A DNA stretch of 64,000 bases from Bacteroidota bacterium (GCA_038746285.1 JBCDKT010000009.1:1-64000); one strand, 5' to 3'. Shown: positions 7,998 through 17,445, counted from the first letter of the stretch. The notes: generated by a model from the letters alone, not told the origin. Translations and numbers: made by a program.

Positions 7998-10900
7998 CTA
8001 CAGGATCGTCACGCGGCGAGCCTCGGCGAAGCTCGAACCGGCAGCGCGCACCACGTACACGCCGGCCGGCAGCCCCCGCCCGTCGAACCGCAGCGGATGC
8101 ACGCCCGCCTCCAGCATCCCGTCGTGCAGCACCGCCACCCGGCGGCCCAGCAGGTCGAAGACCCCCACCTCGACCCGCTCCGCCTGCGGCACCGACAGCT
8201 CGACGGTCACCGAGCCGCCGGACGGGTTCGGGAACGCGTCCGAGAGCACCGCCTCACCGGGCACGGCGCGGGAGGCGGCGCTGTCCTCCCACGGCGTCGC
8301 CTCGGTCACACCCCAGACGCCGGCGGCCCCATTCGCCGACGACCCGGTGACCGTCAGCGCGAACACCTCGGAGTCGACGGCCTGGTTCGGGAAAGCGCCG
8401 ATGCTCAGCGTGTAGACGTAGTCGCCCGTCGGCGCATTATTCGGCACCTGCTGGACGTACGACCCGGAGAGCGCCTGGCTGGCCGGCACGGTACCCGAGC
8501 GCACGACCGCCTGCGCGACGACCGCCTGCCCCTGCTGCGCGACGAAGTAGAGGTCGCCGGAGGCCGGGCTGCTGGTGTTGTTCTCGACGGTGTAGTCGAA
8601 CCGGACCGAGCCGCCGGGGGCGACGGTCGTCTGGCTCGCCGTCGCGGTGAGGTTGAGGTCCGGGCCGGAGGCGAAGGGCCGCGCCGGGGTGAGCGAGACG
8701 AGGTGGGCGTGCCCGCTCCCGCGGAGGCTGCTTCGGAACCCGCCGACCATAATCACCCGCTCGCGCTTCTCGTCGAGCACGGTGGCGCTCGGCCGGAAGG
8801 TGACCGGCGGCGCGGCGTTCGTCAAGAGCGGGTCCCAGTCGCCGATCAGGTCGCCGGTGACGGCGTCGAGGGCGTATTCGCTCGTGTAGACCACGCCGCC
8901 CGCCGCCCCACCGCCGGGGCCAGGCTGGATCGTCAGTGCGGCTCCCCCTACCCCGGGGAAGTCGGACGCGGCCGGGTCGGGGACGAGGGGGAGCACGTCG
9001 CCGCCGGAGCGCGTGACGGCGGCAACGTTGTCGCGCGGCACGCCGCCGATCACGTCGAGGTTGAAGCCGCTCAGGTAGATCGCGTCCTCGCCCGGCAGCG
9101 CGGCGAGCGCAGCCCCCTGCTGCGGACCGGTCGGGTTGACGTTCCAGTCGAGCACGGCCCCGGTCTCGGCGTCGAGCGCGGCGAAGCGGTCGCGCTCCTT
9201 GAGGTCAGCATCGACGAAGGCGAAGCCGCCGGAGAAGAACAGCGTGTCGCCCGCCGCGCCGGGCGGCCCGGCCTCGACGAGGAGCAGTTCGTGGATCGGA
9301 AAGCCGGAGAGAGTCGAGAACTGGAAGGTCTCCCAGATCACGTTGCCGGTGGCGCGGTCGTAGCAGATGATGAACGGGACGAGCGGCCGGGAGCCTGCGT
9401 GGAAGTAGACCCGGTCCTCGGTCACGACGAGCGTGGAGTTGTCGGTGCGGATGCGGCTTCCGGTGGTCGTTCCGGTGGTCGCAGCCCGCGATGCCTCCGG
9501 CGAAACGGCGGGGGGCGTGAGCGGCGGGAGCGGCGAGCCGTCGGCGTAGGTCGCCACTGCCCCGGCTCCGCTCCGCGCGTCGGGGAACGCGAAGTCGCTG
9601 AACTGGCCCGTCTCCAGGTCGGCCAGCCCGATGCCGTTGAAGGTCTCGAAGTAGAGGAACCGCTCGTCCGGGCTGAGGCCGAGGCTGGTGACCGACGAGA
9701 GGATGTTGACGTCCTTGCCGAAGTCGGTCACGCGGCCCGTCGTGAGGTCGATGCCGGCGAGGGTCTGGCGCCGCACCCCGTCGACGCCGAACAGGTCCTT
9801 GCCGCCGACGAAGAGGCGACCCGTTGGTCCCGGCTCAACGGCCAGACTCTTGATACCCTCGAGGGAAGCCGCCACCCGGATCCGGTCGCCGCCGAAGAGG
9901 CCCGGCAGCACCGCGCCGGTCGCGGGGTCGAGCGCGAGGAGAAACTGCGACGGGAAAAAGTCCTCGGCGTTCGACACGTCGCGCGCGCCGAAGTAGAGCA
10001 CGCCTTGCCCCCCGTTGCCGGACGGATCGAGCGCGAGGGCACGGCCCCGCGAGTATACGTTGTCGAAAAACTCGGTCTCGGCCCCCGTCGCCCGGCTGAT
10101 GCGGTAGAGCGCTGCCGGGGTCGAGGTGAACCCGGGGGTCGACACCCACAGCACGTTGTCCGTCACCACGAGGTCCCCGGTGTTGAGTTCCACGTCCGTC
10201 TCCCACGCGGTCGGCGCGCCGCCTTCGCCCGTCACTGGGTCGGCGAGCGTGACCTCGGCGGCTCCGGTGAGGCGCTCCTCGCCGCGTGCGGCGTCGAAGA
10301 AGCCGGTCAGGTAGAGCGTCGTCTCGCCTGCGGCCGGCCCGATCCCGATCTGGAAGACGGAGGGACCGCCGCTGATCGCGTCGAGCCCGTCGGTTAGCCC
10401 GGCGTCCCACGGCAGCAGCGCGCCGGTCTGCGGATCGAGGGCAGCGACACCTCCACGGCCGGTCCCGTTGATCGTGTCGAAAAAGCCGCCGAGATAGAGC
10501 ACCCCGTCGCGGACGACGATGGTCTCCACGGTCCCCTGGGGCGGGCCGCCGTTCGTGTTCCCGCTCCCGGTGTTGGTCATCGTGATCGACGCCGGCAGGA
10601 CGGCCCCGGTCTCGGCGTCGAGCGCGGCGAAGTTGCGGCGCGGCAATCCACCCACCTCGTCGAACCGGCCGCCGACGTAGAGCACCCCGGCGTCGAGCGC
10701 GAGCGTCTCCACGTAGCCGAGGTCGAAGGGGTTGCCGACGATCTGCGGCGCGGGCCGGAAGGCCGGATCGACCGTCCCGTCGGGGCGGACGAGGGCAAGG
10801 TTGCGACGCGGCTCGCCGCCGGTCCACTCGATCTCGCCGGCCACGTACCACCCGCCCTGCCCGTCCGGCAGCACCGCGGTCACACCCTCGCCGAGGTTGC

Positions 10901-11150
10901 TGGTCTCGCCGACCCGGGCCTGCGCCAGGTCAGGCTCGCCGGTGGCCTTGTTGACCACCGCCGCCGGGCCCGTCGGCGGCGCGACGGTGACGAAGGTACC
11001 GCCGATGTAGAGCGTGTCACCCGCAACGACGGCCGCGACGACCGGGTCATCGGTGGTGTAGAGGTTGCGGTCGGCTTCTTGCGCATGGCCTGCGTTTGCC
11101 GCGAGCAGCAGGAGCAAGAGGCCGAAGCAGAGTCGGAAGGAGGTAGACAT
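7998..11150 (-). CDS. Large secreted beta-propeller-like protein with T9SS sorting domain
   Basis: The 1050-residue protein has a signal peptide (residues 1-23, ending GHAQ). About 750 residues of repeated beta-rich units follow, such as DTLYIGGTFVTV, GVLYVGGRFDEVGGLPRRNFAALDAETGAVLP and GVLYLGGFFDTINGTGRGGVAALDPQTGALLPW, like delta-60/PQQ-type propeller repeats. An Ig/CARDB-like segment comes next (about 830-920). The last about 80 residues are a type A T9SS sorting domain containing FPNPSGG, VFDLLGRRVAVL and GVYVVRAAG. It should be exported through the T9SS and attached or released at the cell surface. No catalytic residues are recognised. It is monocistronic. Confidence 0.9.
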   Translation of the reverse strand: MSTSFRLCFGLLLLLLAANAGHAQEADRNLYTTDDPVVAAVVAGDTLYIGGTFVTVAPPTGPAAVVNKATGEPDLAQARVGETSNLGEGVTAVLPDGQGGWYVAGEIEWTGGEPRRNLALVRPDGTVDPAFRPAPQIVGNPFDLGYVETLALDAGVLYVGGRFDEVGGLPRRNFAALDAETGAVLPASITMTNTGSGNTNGGPPQGTVETIVVRDGVLYLGGFFDTINGTGRGGVAALDPQTGALLPWDAGLTDGLDAISGGPSVFQIGIGPAAGETTLYLTGFFDAARGEERLTGAAEVTLADPVTGEGGAPTAWETDVELNTGDLVVTDNVLWVSTPGFTSTPAALYRISRATGAETEFFDNVYSRGRALALDPSGNGGQGVLYFGARDVSNAEDFFPSQFLLALDPATGAVLPGLFGGDRIRVAASLEGIKSLAVEPGPTGRLFVGGKDLFGVDGVRRQTLAGIDLTTGRVTDFGKDVNILSSVTSLGLSPDERFLYFETFNGIGLADLETGQFSDFAFPDARSGAGAVATYADGSPLPPLTPPAVSPEASRAATTGTTTGSRIRTDNSTLVVTEDRVYFHAGSRPLVPFIICYDRATGNVIWETFQFSTLSGFPIHELLLVEAGPPGAAGDTLFFSGGFAFVDADLKERDRFAALDAETGAVLDWNVNPTGPQQGAALAALPGEDAIYLSGFNLDVIGGVPRDNVAAVTRSGGDVLPLVPDPAASDFPGVGGAALTIQPGPGGGAAGGVVYTSEYALDAVTGDLIGDWDPLLTNAAPPVTFRPSATVLDEKRERVIMVGGFRSSLRGSGHAHLVSLTPARPFASGPDLNLTATASQTTVAPGGSVRFDYTVENNTSSPASGDLYFVAQQGQAVVAQAVVRSGTVPASQALSGSYVQQVPNNAPTGDYVYTLSIGAFPNQAVDSEVFALTVTGSSANGAAGVWGVTEATPWEDSAASRAVPGEAVLSDAFPNPSGGSVTVELSVPQAERVEVGVFDLLGRRVAVLHDGMLEAGVHPLRFDGRGLPAGVYVVRAAGSSFAEARRVTIL

Positions 11151-11434
11151 GGTGAGCGAAGTCTGGGGAAGGAAGGGTCGGCGCGGAGCATCTGCCGGCG
11201 TGCTGTTGACGATCCCAAACTCCTCTTTCTGGCAGTCCTTTTAATCACAGTATTCTAAAATCCATGTCACATCGGCTCCTGTCGAACGGTAGCTGCTGCT
11301 CGGCATCGGGCCATGCTGCTGCTTTGAGGGGTGGGGACCACGACACCGCCCGCCAGAGTTATGAACGTGACGTTGTCGTGAGACGCAGTACCTTGCACGG
11401 TCGCATCTTCCCCTCTCACCTCACCCCGCCCGAC
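11151..11434. other. Divergent intergenic region between T9SS cargo and gnd
   Basis: This 284-base space is noticeably richer in A and T than its surroundings around 11210-11270, where promoters for both directions may lie. A -7-like TACCTTGC occurs at 11389-11396, 38 bases before the gnd ATG, followed by a C/T-rich leader. No clear -33 partner was found for it. No gene is visible. Confidence 0.4.
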
Positions 11435-12376
11435 ATGAACATCGGCATCATCGGCCTCGGCAAGATGGGCAGCGGCCTCGTCCGCCGCCTCCACCGCGGC
11501 GGTCACACCCCCATCGGCTTCGACCTCGACACGGAGGAACTCGCCAAGCTCGCCTACGACGACATCGGCACGGCCGAGTCACTCGACGAACTCGCCGGCC
11601 AGCTCGAAGCCCCACGCGTCTTCTGGCTCATGGTCCCGGCGGGCGAGGCCGTGGACAGCGTCCTCGCCGACCTCGAGCCGCACCTCGAAGCAGGCAGCAT
11701 CGTCGTCGACGGCGGCAACTCGTACTACCAGGACTCGATGCGACGGGCGAAGGAAATGAAAGAAGACGTGGGCGCGCTCTACGTCGACTGCGGCGTCTCG
11801 GGCGGCGTCTGGGGGCTCGAAGGCGGCTACTGCCTGATGGTCGGCGGCGAGGACGAGCCCGTCGGGCACCTCCGCCCGGTCTTCGAGACGCTGGCCCCGG
11901 CGAAGGACAAGGGCTGGGGCCACATGGGGCCGAGCGGCTCCGGCCACTTCGTCAAGATGATCCACAACGGCATCGAGTACGGGCTGATGCAGGCCTACGC
12001 CGAGGGCTTCGCGCTGATGACGGCGAAGGAGGAGTTCGACCTCGACACGGTCGAGATCTCGAACGTCTGGCAGTACGGCAGCGTGATCCGCTCGTGGCTC
12101 CTCGAACTCGTCGAGAACGCGCTCCAGGAGGACGGCCCCGGCCTCTCGGACATCGCCCCCTACGTCGCCGACTCGGGCATGGGCCGGTGGACGGTCAAGG
12201 AGGCGATGGACCTCAACATCCCGGCTCCGGTGCTGACCCATTCGCTGATCGAGCGCATCCAGTCGCGCGACGACCGGGCGTTCTACAGCCGCCTCCTGGC
12301 CGCGCTCCGCAACCAGTTCGGCGGCCACGCCCTCAAGGCCGCCGTCTCCGGCGCGGACTCGGAGACCGGAACGTGA
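11435..12376 (+). CDS. gnd: 6-phosphogluconate dehydrogenase, decarboxylating (short, YqeC-type)
   Basis: The enzyme oxidises and decarboxylates 6-phosphogluconate to ribulose 5-phosphate. The 313-residue protein starts with the dinucleotide motif MNIGIIGLGKMGSGLVRRL. It has the catalytic stretches DGGNSYYQDSMRRA, VDCGVSGGVWGLEGGYCLMVGG and GHFVKMIHNGIEYGLMQAYAEG. It is shorter than the 470-residue Gnd form because it lacks most of the second helical half, as in the YqeC/GndA-like group that is often NAD-dependent; the cofactor here is inferred. The start chosen is the ATG at the Rossmann motif. zwf and pgl follow. Confidence 0.94.
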   Translation: MNIGIIGLGKMGSGLVRRLHRGGHTPIGFDLDTEELAKLAYDDIGTAESLDELAGQLEAPRVFWLMVPAGEAVDSVLADLEPHLEAGSIVVDGGNSYYQDSMRRAKEMKEDVGALYVDCGVSGGVWGLEGGYCLMVGGEDEPVGHLRPVFETLAPAKDKGWGHMGPSGSGHFVKMIHNGIEYGLMQAYAEGFALMTAKEEFDLDTVEISNVWQYGSVIRSWLLELVENALQEDGPGLSDIAPYVADSGMGRWTVKEAMDLNIPAPVLTHSLIERIQSRDDRAFYSRLLAALRNQFGGHALKAAVSGADSETGT

Positions 12377-12517
12377 CAGAGGGCGTGGAGGGAGCGGAAG
12401 GATAAAGAGGGCACCCACAGCAGCGCAGCGCGCGGCAGTCCCACCATCTTTCCTCGTCCTCACTCCGCGCCCCCCCCCCCCTCCATTCTCTCCCACCCCT
12501 CCACGCCCTCATCCCTC
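12377..12517. repeat. Long-range inverted repeat between gnd and zwf
   Basis: GAGGGCGTGGAGGG just after the gnd stop is mirrored by CCCCTCCACGCCCTC just before the zwf start, so the two ends of the spacer can pair over about 14 bases. The upstream half is purine-rich and the downstream half pyrimidine-rich, including a run of at least a dozen C around 12470-12481. CATCTTTC in the middle resembles a -7 element. Confidence 0.7.
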
Positions 12518-13981
12518 ATGGACTCCAGCCTCTTCATCCTCCTCGGCGCCACCGGGGACCTCGCCAAGCGCAAGCTGATCCCCGCCATCTACCGCGGCCT
12601 CATCGACCGCGAGCGCGCGGGCGACGCGGACACCCGACCGGCTATCCTCGGCGTCGGCCGCTCCGGCTGGGACGACCAGCAGATGCGGGACACCTTCCGC
12701 GAGGCACTCGAAGACGAGGACCTCGGCGGCGAACGCGCCGACGCGTGGTGCGACACGCGGATGGCCTACGTCCAGGTCGACAGCACCGACGAACTCGGCG
12801 ACGTCTTCGCGCGCGCCTCGGAGCTCGAAGAAGACCTCGGGCTCTCCGGCAACCGGATCTACTACCTCGCGATCCCGCCCTCGGCCTTTCCCAAAACGAT
12901 CCAGGCCATCGGCGAGCAGGACGAGGCCGAGCAGCGGGGCGGCTGGACCCGCCTCGTCGTCGAGAAGCCCTTCGGGCACGACCTCGCCTCGGCGCGCGAG
13001 TTGAACGAGATCGTCCACGCGCACTTCGCCGAGGCGCAGGTCTACCGGATCGACCACTACCTCGGCAAGGAGACCGTGCAGAACCTCCTCGTCTTCCGCT
13101 TCGCCAACGCCCTCTTCGAGGCGCTCTGGAACCGGGAGCACATCGACCGGGTCGAGGTCACCGTCGCCGAGTCGATCGGGGCCGAGGGCCGGGCGGGGTA
13201 CTTCGACACGTCGGGCACGCTGCGCGACATGGTGCAGAACCACCTCACGCAACTCGTCACGCTCGTCGCGATGGAGCCGCCGGCCCGCTTCGACGCGCAG
13301 TCGATCCGGCGCGAGAAGATCAAGGTGCTCCACTCGATCGCCCCTATCGACGAGGGCAGCGTCGTCTTCGGGCAGTACACCGGGGACGACGGCGCGGGGG
13401 CCGAGCACGAGGGCTACCAGGAGCACGAGGACACGCCGCCGGAGTCGGACACCGAGACGTTCGTCGCGCTCCGGCTCTACGTCGAGAACTGGCGCTGGCA
13501 GGGGGTGCCGTTCGTGCTCCGCACCGGCAAGCGGATGCCAGAGCGGCTGACCGAGATCAGCGTCCACTTCCGCTGCCCGCCGGTCCAGCTCTTCGGCGGC
13601 CCGAACCACTGCTCGATCAGCCGCAACGTGCTCCGCATCCAGCTCCAGCCGCACGAGGGCTTCACGCTCGGCGTGGAGGTCAAGCGGCCCGGCGACGGGT
13701 TCGACCTGTCGAGCCAGGAGTTCGACTTCGACTACGAACACGCCTTCGGGGCGCTCCCGTCGGCCTACGAGACGCTCCTGGCCGACGTCGTGGCGGGTGA
13801 CCAGACGCTCTTCGTCCACGCCGACGAGACCGAGGCCGCCTGGTCGCTCTTCGAGCCGCTCCTGGAGGCCGGCCTCCCCGTCCAGGACTACGCCTCAGGC
13901 ACCTGGGGTCCGGTCTCGGCCGCCTCGATGTTCGTCGCCGACCGCCGGGAGCCGACCCCGGAGGACGAGTTCGCCGTCTAG
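12518..13981 (+). CDS. zwf: Glucose-6-phosphate 1-dehydrogenase
   Basis: This is the first enzyme of the oxidative pentose phosphate path, oxidising glucose 6-phosphate to 6-phosphogluconolactone with NADP. The 487-residue length is usual. The cofactor motif LGATGDLAKRKLIPAIY is at the start (residues 7-23), VVEKPFGHDL follows, and the active-site signature RIDHYLGKETVQNLL (about residues 173-187) contains the catalytic His region. Late parts FVLRTGKRMPERLTEI and YETLLADVVAGDQTLFV are also typical. It lies between gnd and pgl in the same direction, but spacers of over 100 bases with their own repeat leaders suggest separate promoters. Confidence 0.97.
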   Translation: MDSSLFILLGATGDLAKRKLIPAIYRGLIDRERAGDADTRPAILGVGRSGWDDQQMRDTFREALEDEDLGGERADAWCDTRMAYVQVDSTDELGDVFARASELEEDLGLSGNRIYYLAIPPSAFPKTIQAIGEQDEAEQRGGWTRLVVEKPFGHDLASARELNEIVHAHFAEAQVYRIDHYLGKETVQNLLVFRFANALFEALWNREHIDRVEVTVAESIGAEGRAGYFDTSGTLRDMVQNHLTQLVTLVAMEPPARFDAQSIRREKIKVLHSIAPIDEGSVVFGQYTGDDGAGAEHEGYQEHEDTPPESDTETFVALRLYVENWRWQGVPFVLRTGKRMPERLTEISVHFRCPPVQLFGGPNHCSISRNVLRIQLQPHEGFTLGVEVKRPGDGFDLSSQEFDFDYEHAFGALPSAYETLLADVVAGDQTLFVHADETEAAWSLFEPLLEAGLPVQDYASGTWGPVSAASMFVADRREPTPEDEFAV

Positions 13982-14094
13982 GAGCGAAAGGGGGCAAGCG
14001 AGGAAGAAGGGAAGAGGGCGTTAGCGCGAAGCGCAGCGGCCTCCGTAATTTTCCCAGCTTTGCCACGCTCTTCCGCTCTTCCGCTCTTCCGCTC
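13982..14094. repeat. Inverted-repeat leader with -7 element and GCTCTTCC tandem repeat before pgl
   Basis: A purine-rich arm (GCGAGGAAGAAGGGAAGAGG region) follows the zwf stop. GCTCTTCC occurs 3.5 times in tandem at 14067-14094 and ends exactly at the pgl ATG; its complement GGAAGAGC resembles the purine arm. Between the arms is TAATTTTC (14046-14053), a fair match to the -7 consensus. No Shine-Dalgarno is present. Confidence 0.75.
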
Positions 14095-14823
14095 ATGATC
14101 GCCCCCGAAGTCTTTGCCTTCGCCAGCCCGGTCCGCGTTGCGCGTGCGGCGGCCGAGACGGTCGTCGAGACGCTGCGGGCGGCGCTGGCGGCGCGGGGCC
14201 AGGCGTCGCTCGTGCTGACTGGCGGCTCCACGCCGGGGCCACTCTACCGGCTCCTGGCCGCGAGCTACCCCGACGCACTCGACTGGGAGCACGTCCACGT
14301 CTTCTGGGGCGACGAGCGGCACGTCCCGCACGACCACGACGACAGCAACGCCCGGTTCGCCCGCGAGGCGCTCCTCGACGGCCTCGCCGTCCCCGACGCC
14401 CAGGTCTACCCGGTCCCGACCGGCGGCACGCCCGAGGCCGACGCGCGCGCCTACGAGCAGACGCTCCGCGCCTACTTCGGCGACGAGGCCACGCCGGCCT
14501 TCGACCTCGTCCTCCTCGGGATGGGCGGCGACGGGCACGTAGCCTCGCTTTTTCCGGACAGCCCGTCCCTCGGCGAAGCGGAGCGCTGGGTCGTAGCCAC
14601 CGAGGCCCCGCCAGCGAGTCCGGTGCGCGACCGCATCTCGCTCACCTTCCCCGCCCTCGGGGCCACCCGCACGGTCCTCTTCCTCGTCACGGGCGCGGGC
14701 AAGGCCGAGGCCGTCGCCTCCGTCTTCAGCGACCCCGGCCGCACGCCCCCGGCCGGGCGCGTCGGCGCGCAGGAGCGGCTGCTGTGGTTCCTCGACGACG
14801 ACGCACACGGCGGTACGGCCTGA
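14095..14823 (+). CDS. pgl: 6-phosphogluconolactonase
   Basis: The enzyme hydrolyses 6-phosphogluconolactone, the step between Zwf and Gnd. The 242-residue protein belongs to the SOL/DevB type, with VLTGGSTPGPLYRLLA (sugar-phosphate binding, about residues 41-56), VHVFWGDERHVPHDHDDSN, and the signature FDLVLLGMGGDGHVASLFPDSP. The three genes of the oxidative branch (gnd, zwf, pgl) therefore sit together on one strand. The start is the ATG directly after the GCTCTTCC repeats. Confidence 0.96.
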   Translation: MIAPEVFAFASPVRVARAAAETVVETLRAALAARGQASLVLTGGSTPGPLYRLLAASYPDALDWEHVHVFWGDERHVPHDHDDSNARFAREALLDGLAVPDAQVYPVPTGGTPEADARAYEQTLRAYFGDEATPAFDLVLLGMGGDGHVASLFPDSPSLGEAERWVVATEAPPASPVRDRISLTFPALGATRTVLFLVTGAGKAEAVASVFSDPGRTPPAGRVGAQERLLWFLDDDAHGGTA

Positions 14824-14989
14824 CCTCGGAGGGAGCACACCGGCGGGCGCTGGCGGCGAGGCCGGTGCGCAGCCCAGAGATACGACGGCCGGCACGTCCC
14901 GGTGAGGCCCGGACCCTTTAAGCCTGTCGTCTGGAGGCCGATCCTCAAGTACCACAGCCTCTCTGCACCCAATCCGCGCCTGCACGCCG

Positions 14990-16165
14990 GTGAGCGACGA
15001 CTTTTACGCACGTCTACCTCCCCTTCAGCACTTCGCCGACATCACCGACCCGGCCCGCTACACGCCGCTGCCCGACGACTGGCTCGTCGTCGTGACCGAC
15101 GTGGAGGGCTCGACGGCGGCGGTGCAGGCGGGGCACTACCGCGACGTGAACTACGTCGGGGCCGCCTCGATTGCGGCGGTGCTGAACCTCGCGGGCGAGA
15201 CCAAAGTGCCGTTCGTCTTCGGCGGCGACGGGGCGACGCTGGTCGTTCCCCCCTCACTCCTGGAGCGGACGCAGGCGGCGCTCTCAGCGCTGCGCGTCCA
15301 CGCGCGCGACACGCTCGGCTTGGCACTCCGGGTCGGCGTCGTCCCAGTGGCCGACGTGCGGGCCGAGGGCTACGGCGTCCGCGTGGCCCCGCTCGCCGTC
15401 TCCGAGAACTATACCCAGGCCATGTTCACCGGCGGCGGCCTCGCCCACGCCGACCGCCTGGTCAAGTCGCCCGTGACAGGGCCGGGCTACGCTGTGACCG
15501 GCGACTTCGCCGCGCCCGAGGGCGACCTCTACGAAGGGCTCGAGTGCCGCTGGCAGGACATCCGCGGGCGCAGCGAGACAGTCACGATCCTCGTCTCGGC
15601 CATCGGGGACGATCCGGCGGCGCACCACGCGGTCTACCGCGAGGTCGTCGAGGCCATCGAGCGCATCTACGGCCCCGGCACGACGCCTCACCCGGTCGCG
15701 CTCGACCGGCTCCGGCTGAGCTGGGACCCGCGCCTGTTCGCGCCCGAGGTCCGGCTCCGCACGCCCCGGCCGGACCGGTTTGGGCAGCGCTTGAAGCTGT
15801 GGGCGCTTAACGTGCTCGGCATGGTCCTGATCCGCTTCCGCCTCAAAACGAGCGAGACCGACTGGGGCCGGTACCCGGCGCTCCTGCGCGACGCCAGCGA
15901 CTACCGCAAGTTCGACGACACGCTGCGGATGGTGCTCGCCGGCACCCCGGCGCAGCGCCGCCGCCTGGAAGACTTCCTCGACCGTCTCTACCGCCGCGGC
16001 GAGGTGGCCTACGGTATCCACGTCTCGGACCGCGCGGTGGTGACCTGCCTCGTCCACGAGCGCATGGGCCAGCAGGTCCACTTCGTCGACGGTGCCGGCG
16101 GCGGCTACACGGCCGCCGCGACCGACCTCAAGCGGCGCACCCGCACCCTGCCCACCTCTGCCTGA
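14990..16165 (+). CDS. DUF3095 family protein, class III cyclase-like
   Basis: The 391-residue protein begins at a GTG. Its first half resembles the catalytic fold of class III nucleotide cyclases: VVVTDVEGSTAAVQAGHYRDVN (about residues 34-55) and FVFGGDGATLVVP (about 80-92) hold two Asp residues in the places where cyclases bind metal. The C-terminal half is specific to DUF3095. Whether it makes a cyclic nucleotide is not known. The histidine kinase gene starts 5 bases after its stop, so the two probably form an operon and may share a signalling role. Confidence 0.8.
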   Translation: MSDDFYARLPPLQHFADITDPARYTPLPDDWLVVVTDVEGSTAAVQAGHYRDVNYVGAASIAAVLNLAGETKVPFVFGGDGATLVVPPSLLERTQAALSALRVHARDTLGLALRVGVVPVADVRAEGYGVRVAPLAVSENYTQAMFTGGGLAHADRLVKSPVTGPGYAVTGDFAAPEGDLYEGLECRWQDIRGRSETVTILVSAIGDDPAAHHAVYREVVEAIERIYGPGTTPHPVALDRLRLSWDPRLFAPEVRLRTPRPDRFGQRLKLWALNVLGMVLIRFRLKTSETDWGRYPALLRDASDYRKFDDTLRMVLAGTPAQRRRLEDFLDRLYRRGEVAYGIHVSDRAVVTCLVHERMGQQVHFVDGAGGGYTAAATDLKRRTRTLPTSA

Positions 16166-16170
16166 GCCCG

Positions 16171-17445
16171 ATGCTCAACACGCCCATCAACACCATCCTA
16201 AGTCGCTCGCCGGGCCCGGCGCTGCACCGCGCCCGGCGGCTGCTGGACATCAGCCTCGCGCTCAACACCCTGCGCGACCCGGGGGACCTCCTCCTCTACA
16301 TCATCGAGACCGCCACCGAGGTGCTGGGCTGCACGGCGGCTTCGCTCCTGCTCTACGACGACACCGAGCAGCGGCTACGCTTCGTCGCCGCGACAGGTGC
16401 GAGGGCGGAGACACTGGCTGAGATTCCTGTACCGCTCCACGGCAGCATCGCCGGGACCATCTTCCGCGAGAACCGGCCCGTCGTCGCCGGGAACGCGAAG
16501 CAGGACCAGCGGCACTTCCAGGGCGTGGCCGAGCGAACGGGCGTCCAGACCGAGGCGCTGCTCGGCGTGCCGATGTGCATCGACGGCGCTCCCATCGGGG
16601 TGTTCGAGGTCTTGAACCCGAAGGTGGGGTCGTTCTCCGAGGAGGATGTGGACACGCTCCTCCTCATCGCGTCCCAGGCCGCCGTAGCCATCGAGAACGT
16701 CCGGCAGCGCCGCGAACTCCGCGAGGCCAACGAGCGCCTCGCCAAGCTCGACCGGCTCAAGAGCGATTTCATGTCGCTCGCCTCGCACGAGCTGCGCACC
16801 CCGCTTGCCATCATCCTCGGGGCCGGCGACGTGCTGCGCGAGGAGGCGAGGCCGGACCTCCTCCCCTTCGCTGAGGACATCCGGGAAGCGGGCGACCGCA
16901 TGCACGACCTCATCGAGACGTTGGAGGAGATGAGCTTCTTGCAGGAGGAGATGGCCTCGCTGGTCCTCCTGCCGGTCGTCCTCCAGGACACCCTGCGCGA
17001 CGCCTGGGTGAAGGCGGAAATCGACGGCTCGGCGCTCCACGCGGTGCTCGACCTGCCCGACACTCCGCTCCGCGTAGAGGCCGACGCGCGCCGCCTCCAA
17101 CTCGCCTTCGCCAACATCCTCAAAAACGCGCGGTCGTTCACGCCGGACGGCGGCACGGTGCGCGTCACGCTCCGCACGCAGAACGGCCAGGTGACTATCC
17201 AGGTGCAGGACTCGGGAACCGGGCTTTCGGAGGCGGACTGCCGGAGCGTCTTCCAAGCCTTCTACCAGGTCGAGGATGTCCTCACCCGGGGGCACGAGGG
17301 CCTGGGCATCGGCCTGACGATTGCCCGAGCGCTCCTCCGGCTCCACAAAGGCGACCTGTGGGCGACGAGCCCCGGGCTCGGGCAGGGCAGCACGTTCCAC
17401 GTCACACTGCCACTCCTGGCCCCTGCCTCGCAGCCGGCCAGCTAG
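16171..17445 (+). CDS. GAF domain sensor histidine kinase
   Basis: The 424-residue protein lacks membrane segments. Residues about 20-185 form a GAF sensor domain (LLLYIIETATEVLGCTAASLLLYD ... IASQAAVAIENV). A short coiled linker leads to the HisKA helix, where His206 in SHELRTPL is the phosphorylation site. The HATPase domain follows, with NILKNARSFTPDGG (N box), QDSGTGLSEADCRSVFQAFYQ (G1/F boxes) and GLGIGLTIARALLRLHKG (G2). It is probably cytosolic with an unknown small-molecule or redox ligand. No response regulator gene is nearby. It overlaps the convergent upp gene by 4 bases. Confidence 0.93.
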   Translation: MLNTPINTILSRSPGPALHRARRLLDISLALNTLRDPGDLLLYIIETATEVLGCTAASLLLYDDTEQRLRFVAATGARAETLAEIPVPLHGSIAGTIFRENRPVVAGNAKQDQRHFQGVAERTGVQTEALLGVPMCIDGAPIGVFEVLNPKVGSFSEEDVDTLLLIASQAAVAIENVRQRRELREANERLAKLDRLKSDFMSLASHELRTPLAIILGAGDVLREEARPDLLPFAEDIREAGDRMHDLIETLEEMSFLQEEMASLVLLPVVLQDTLRDAWVKAEIDGSALHAVLDLPDTPLRVEADARRLQLAFANILKNARSFTPDGGTVRVTLRTQNGQVTIQVQDSGTGLSEADCRSVFQAFYQVEDVLTRGHEGLGIGLTIARALLRLHKGDLWATSPGLGQGSTFHVTLPLLAPASQPAS

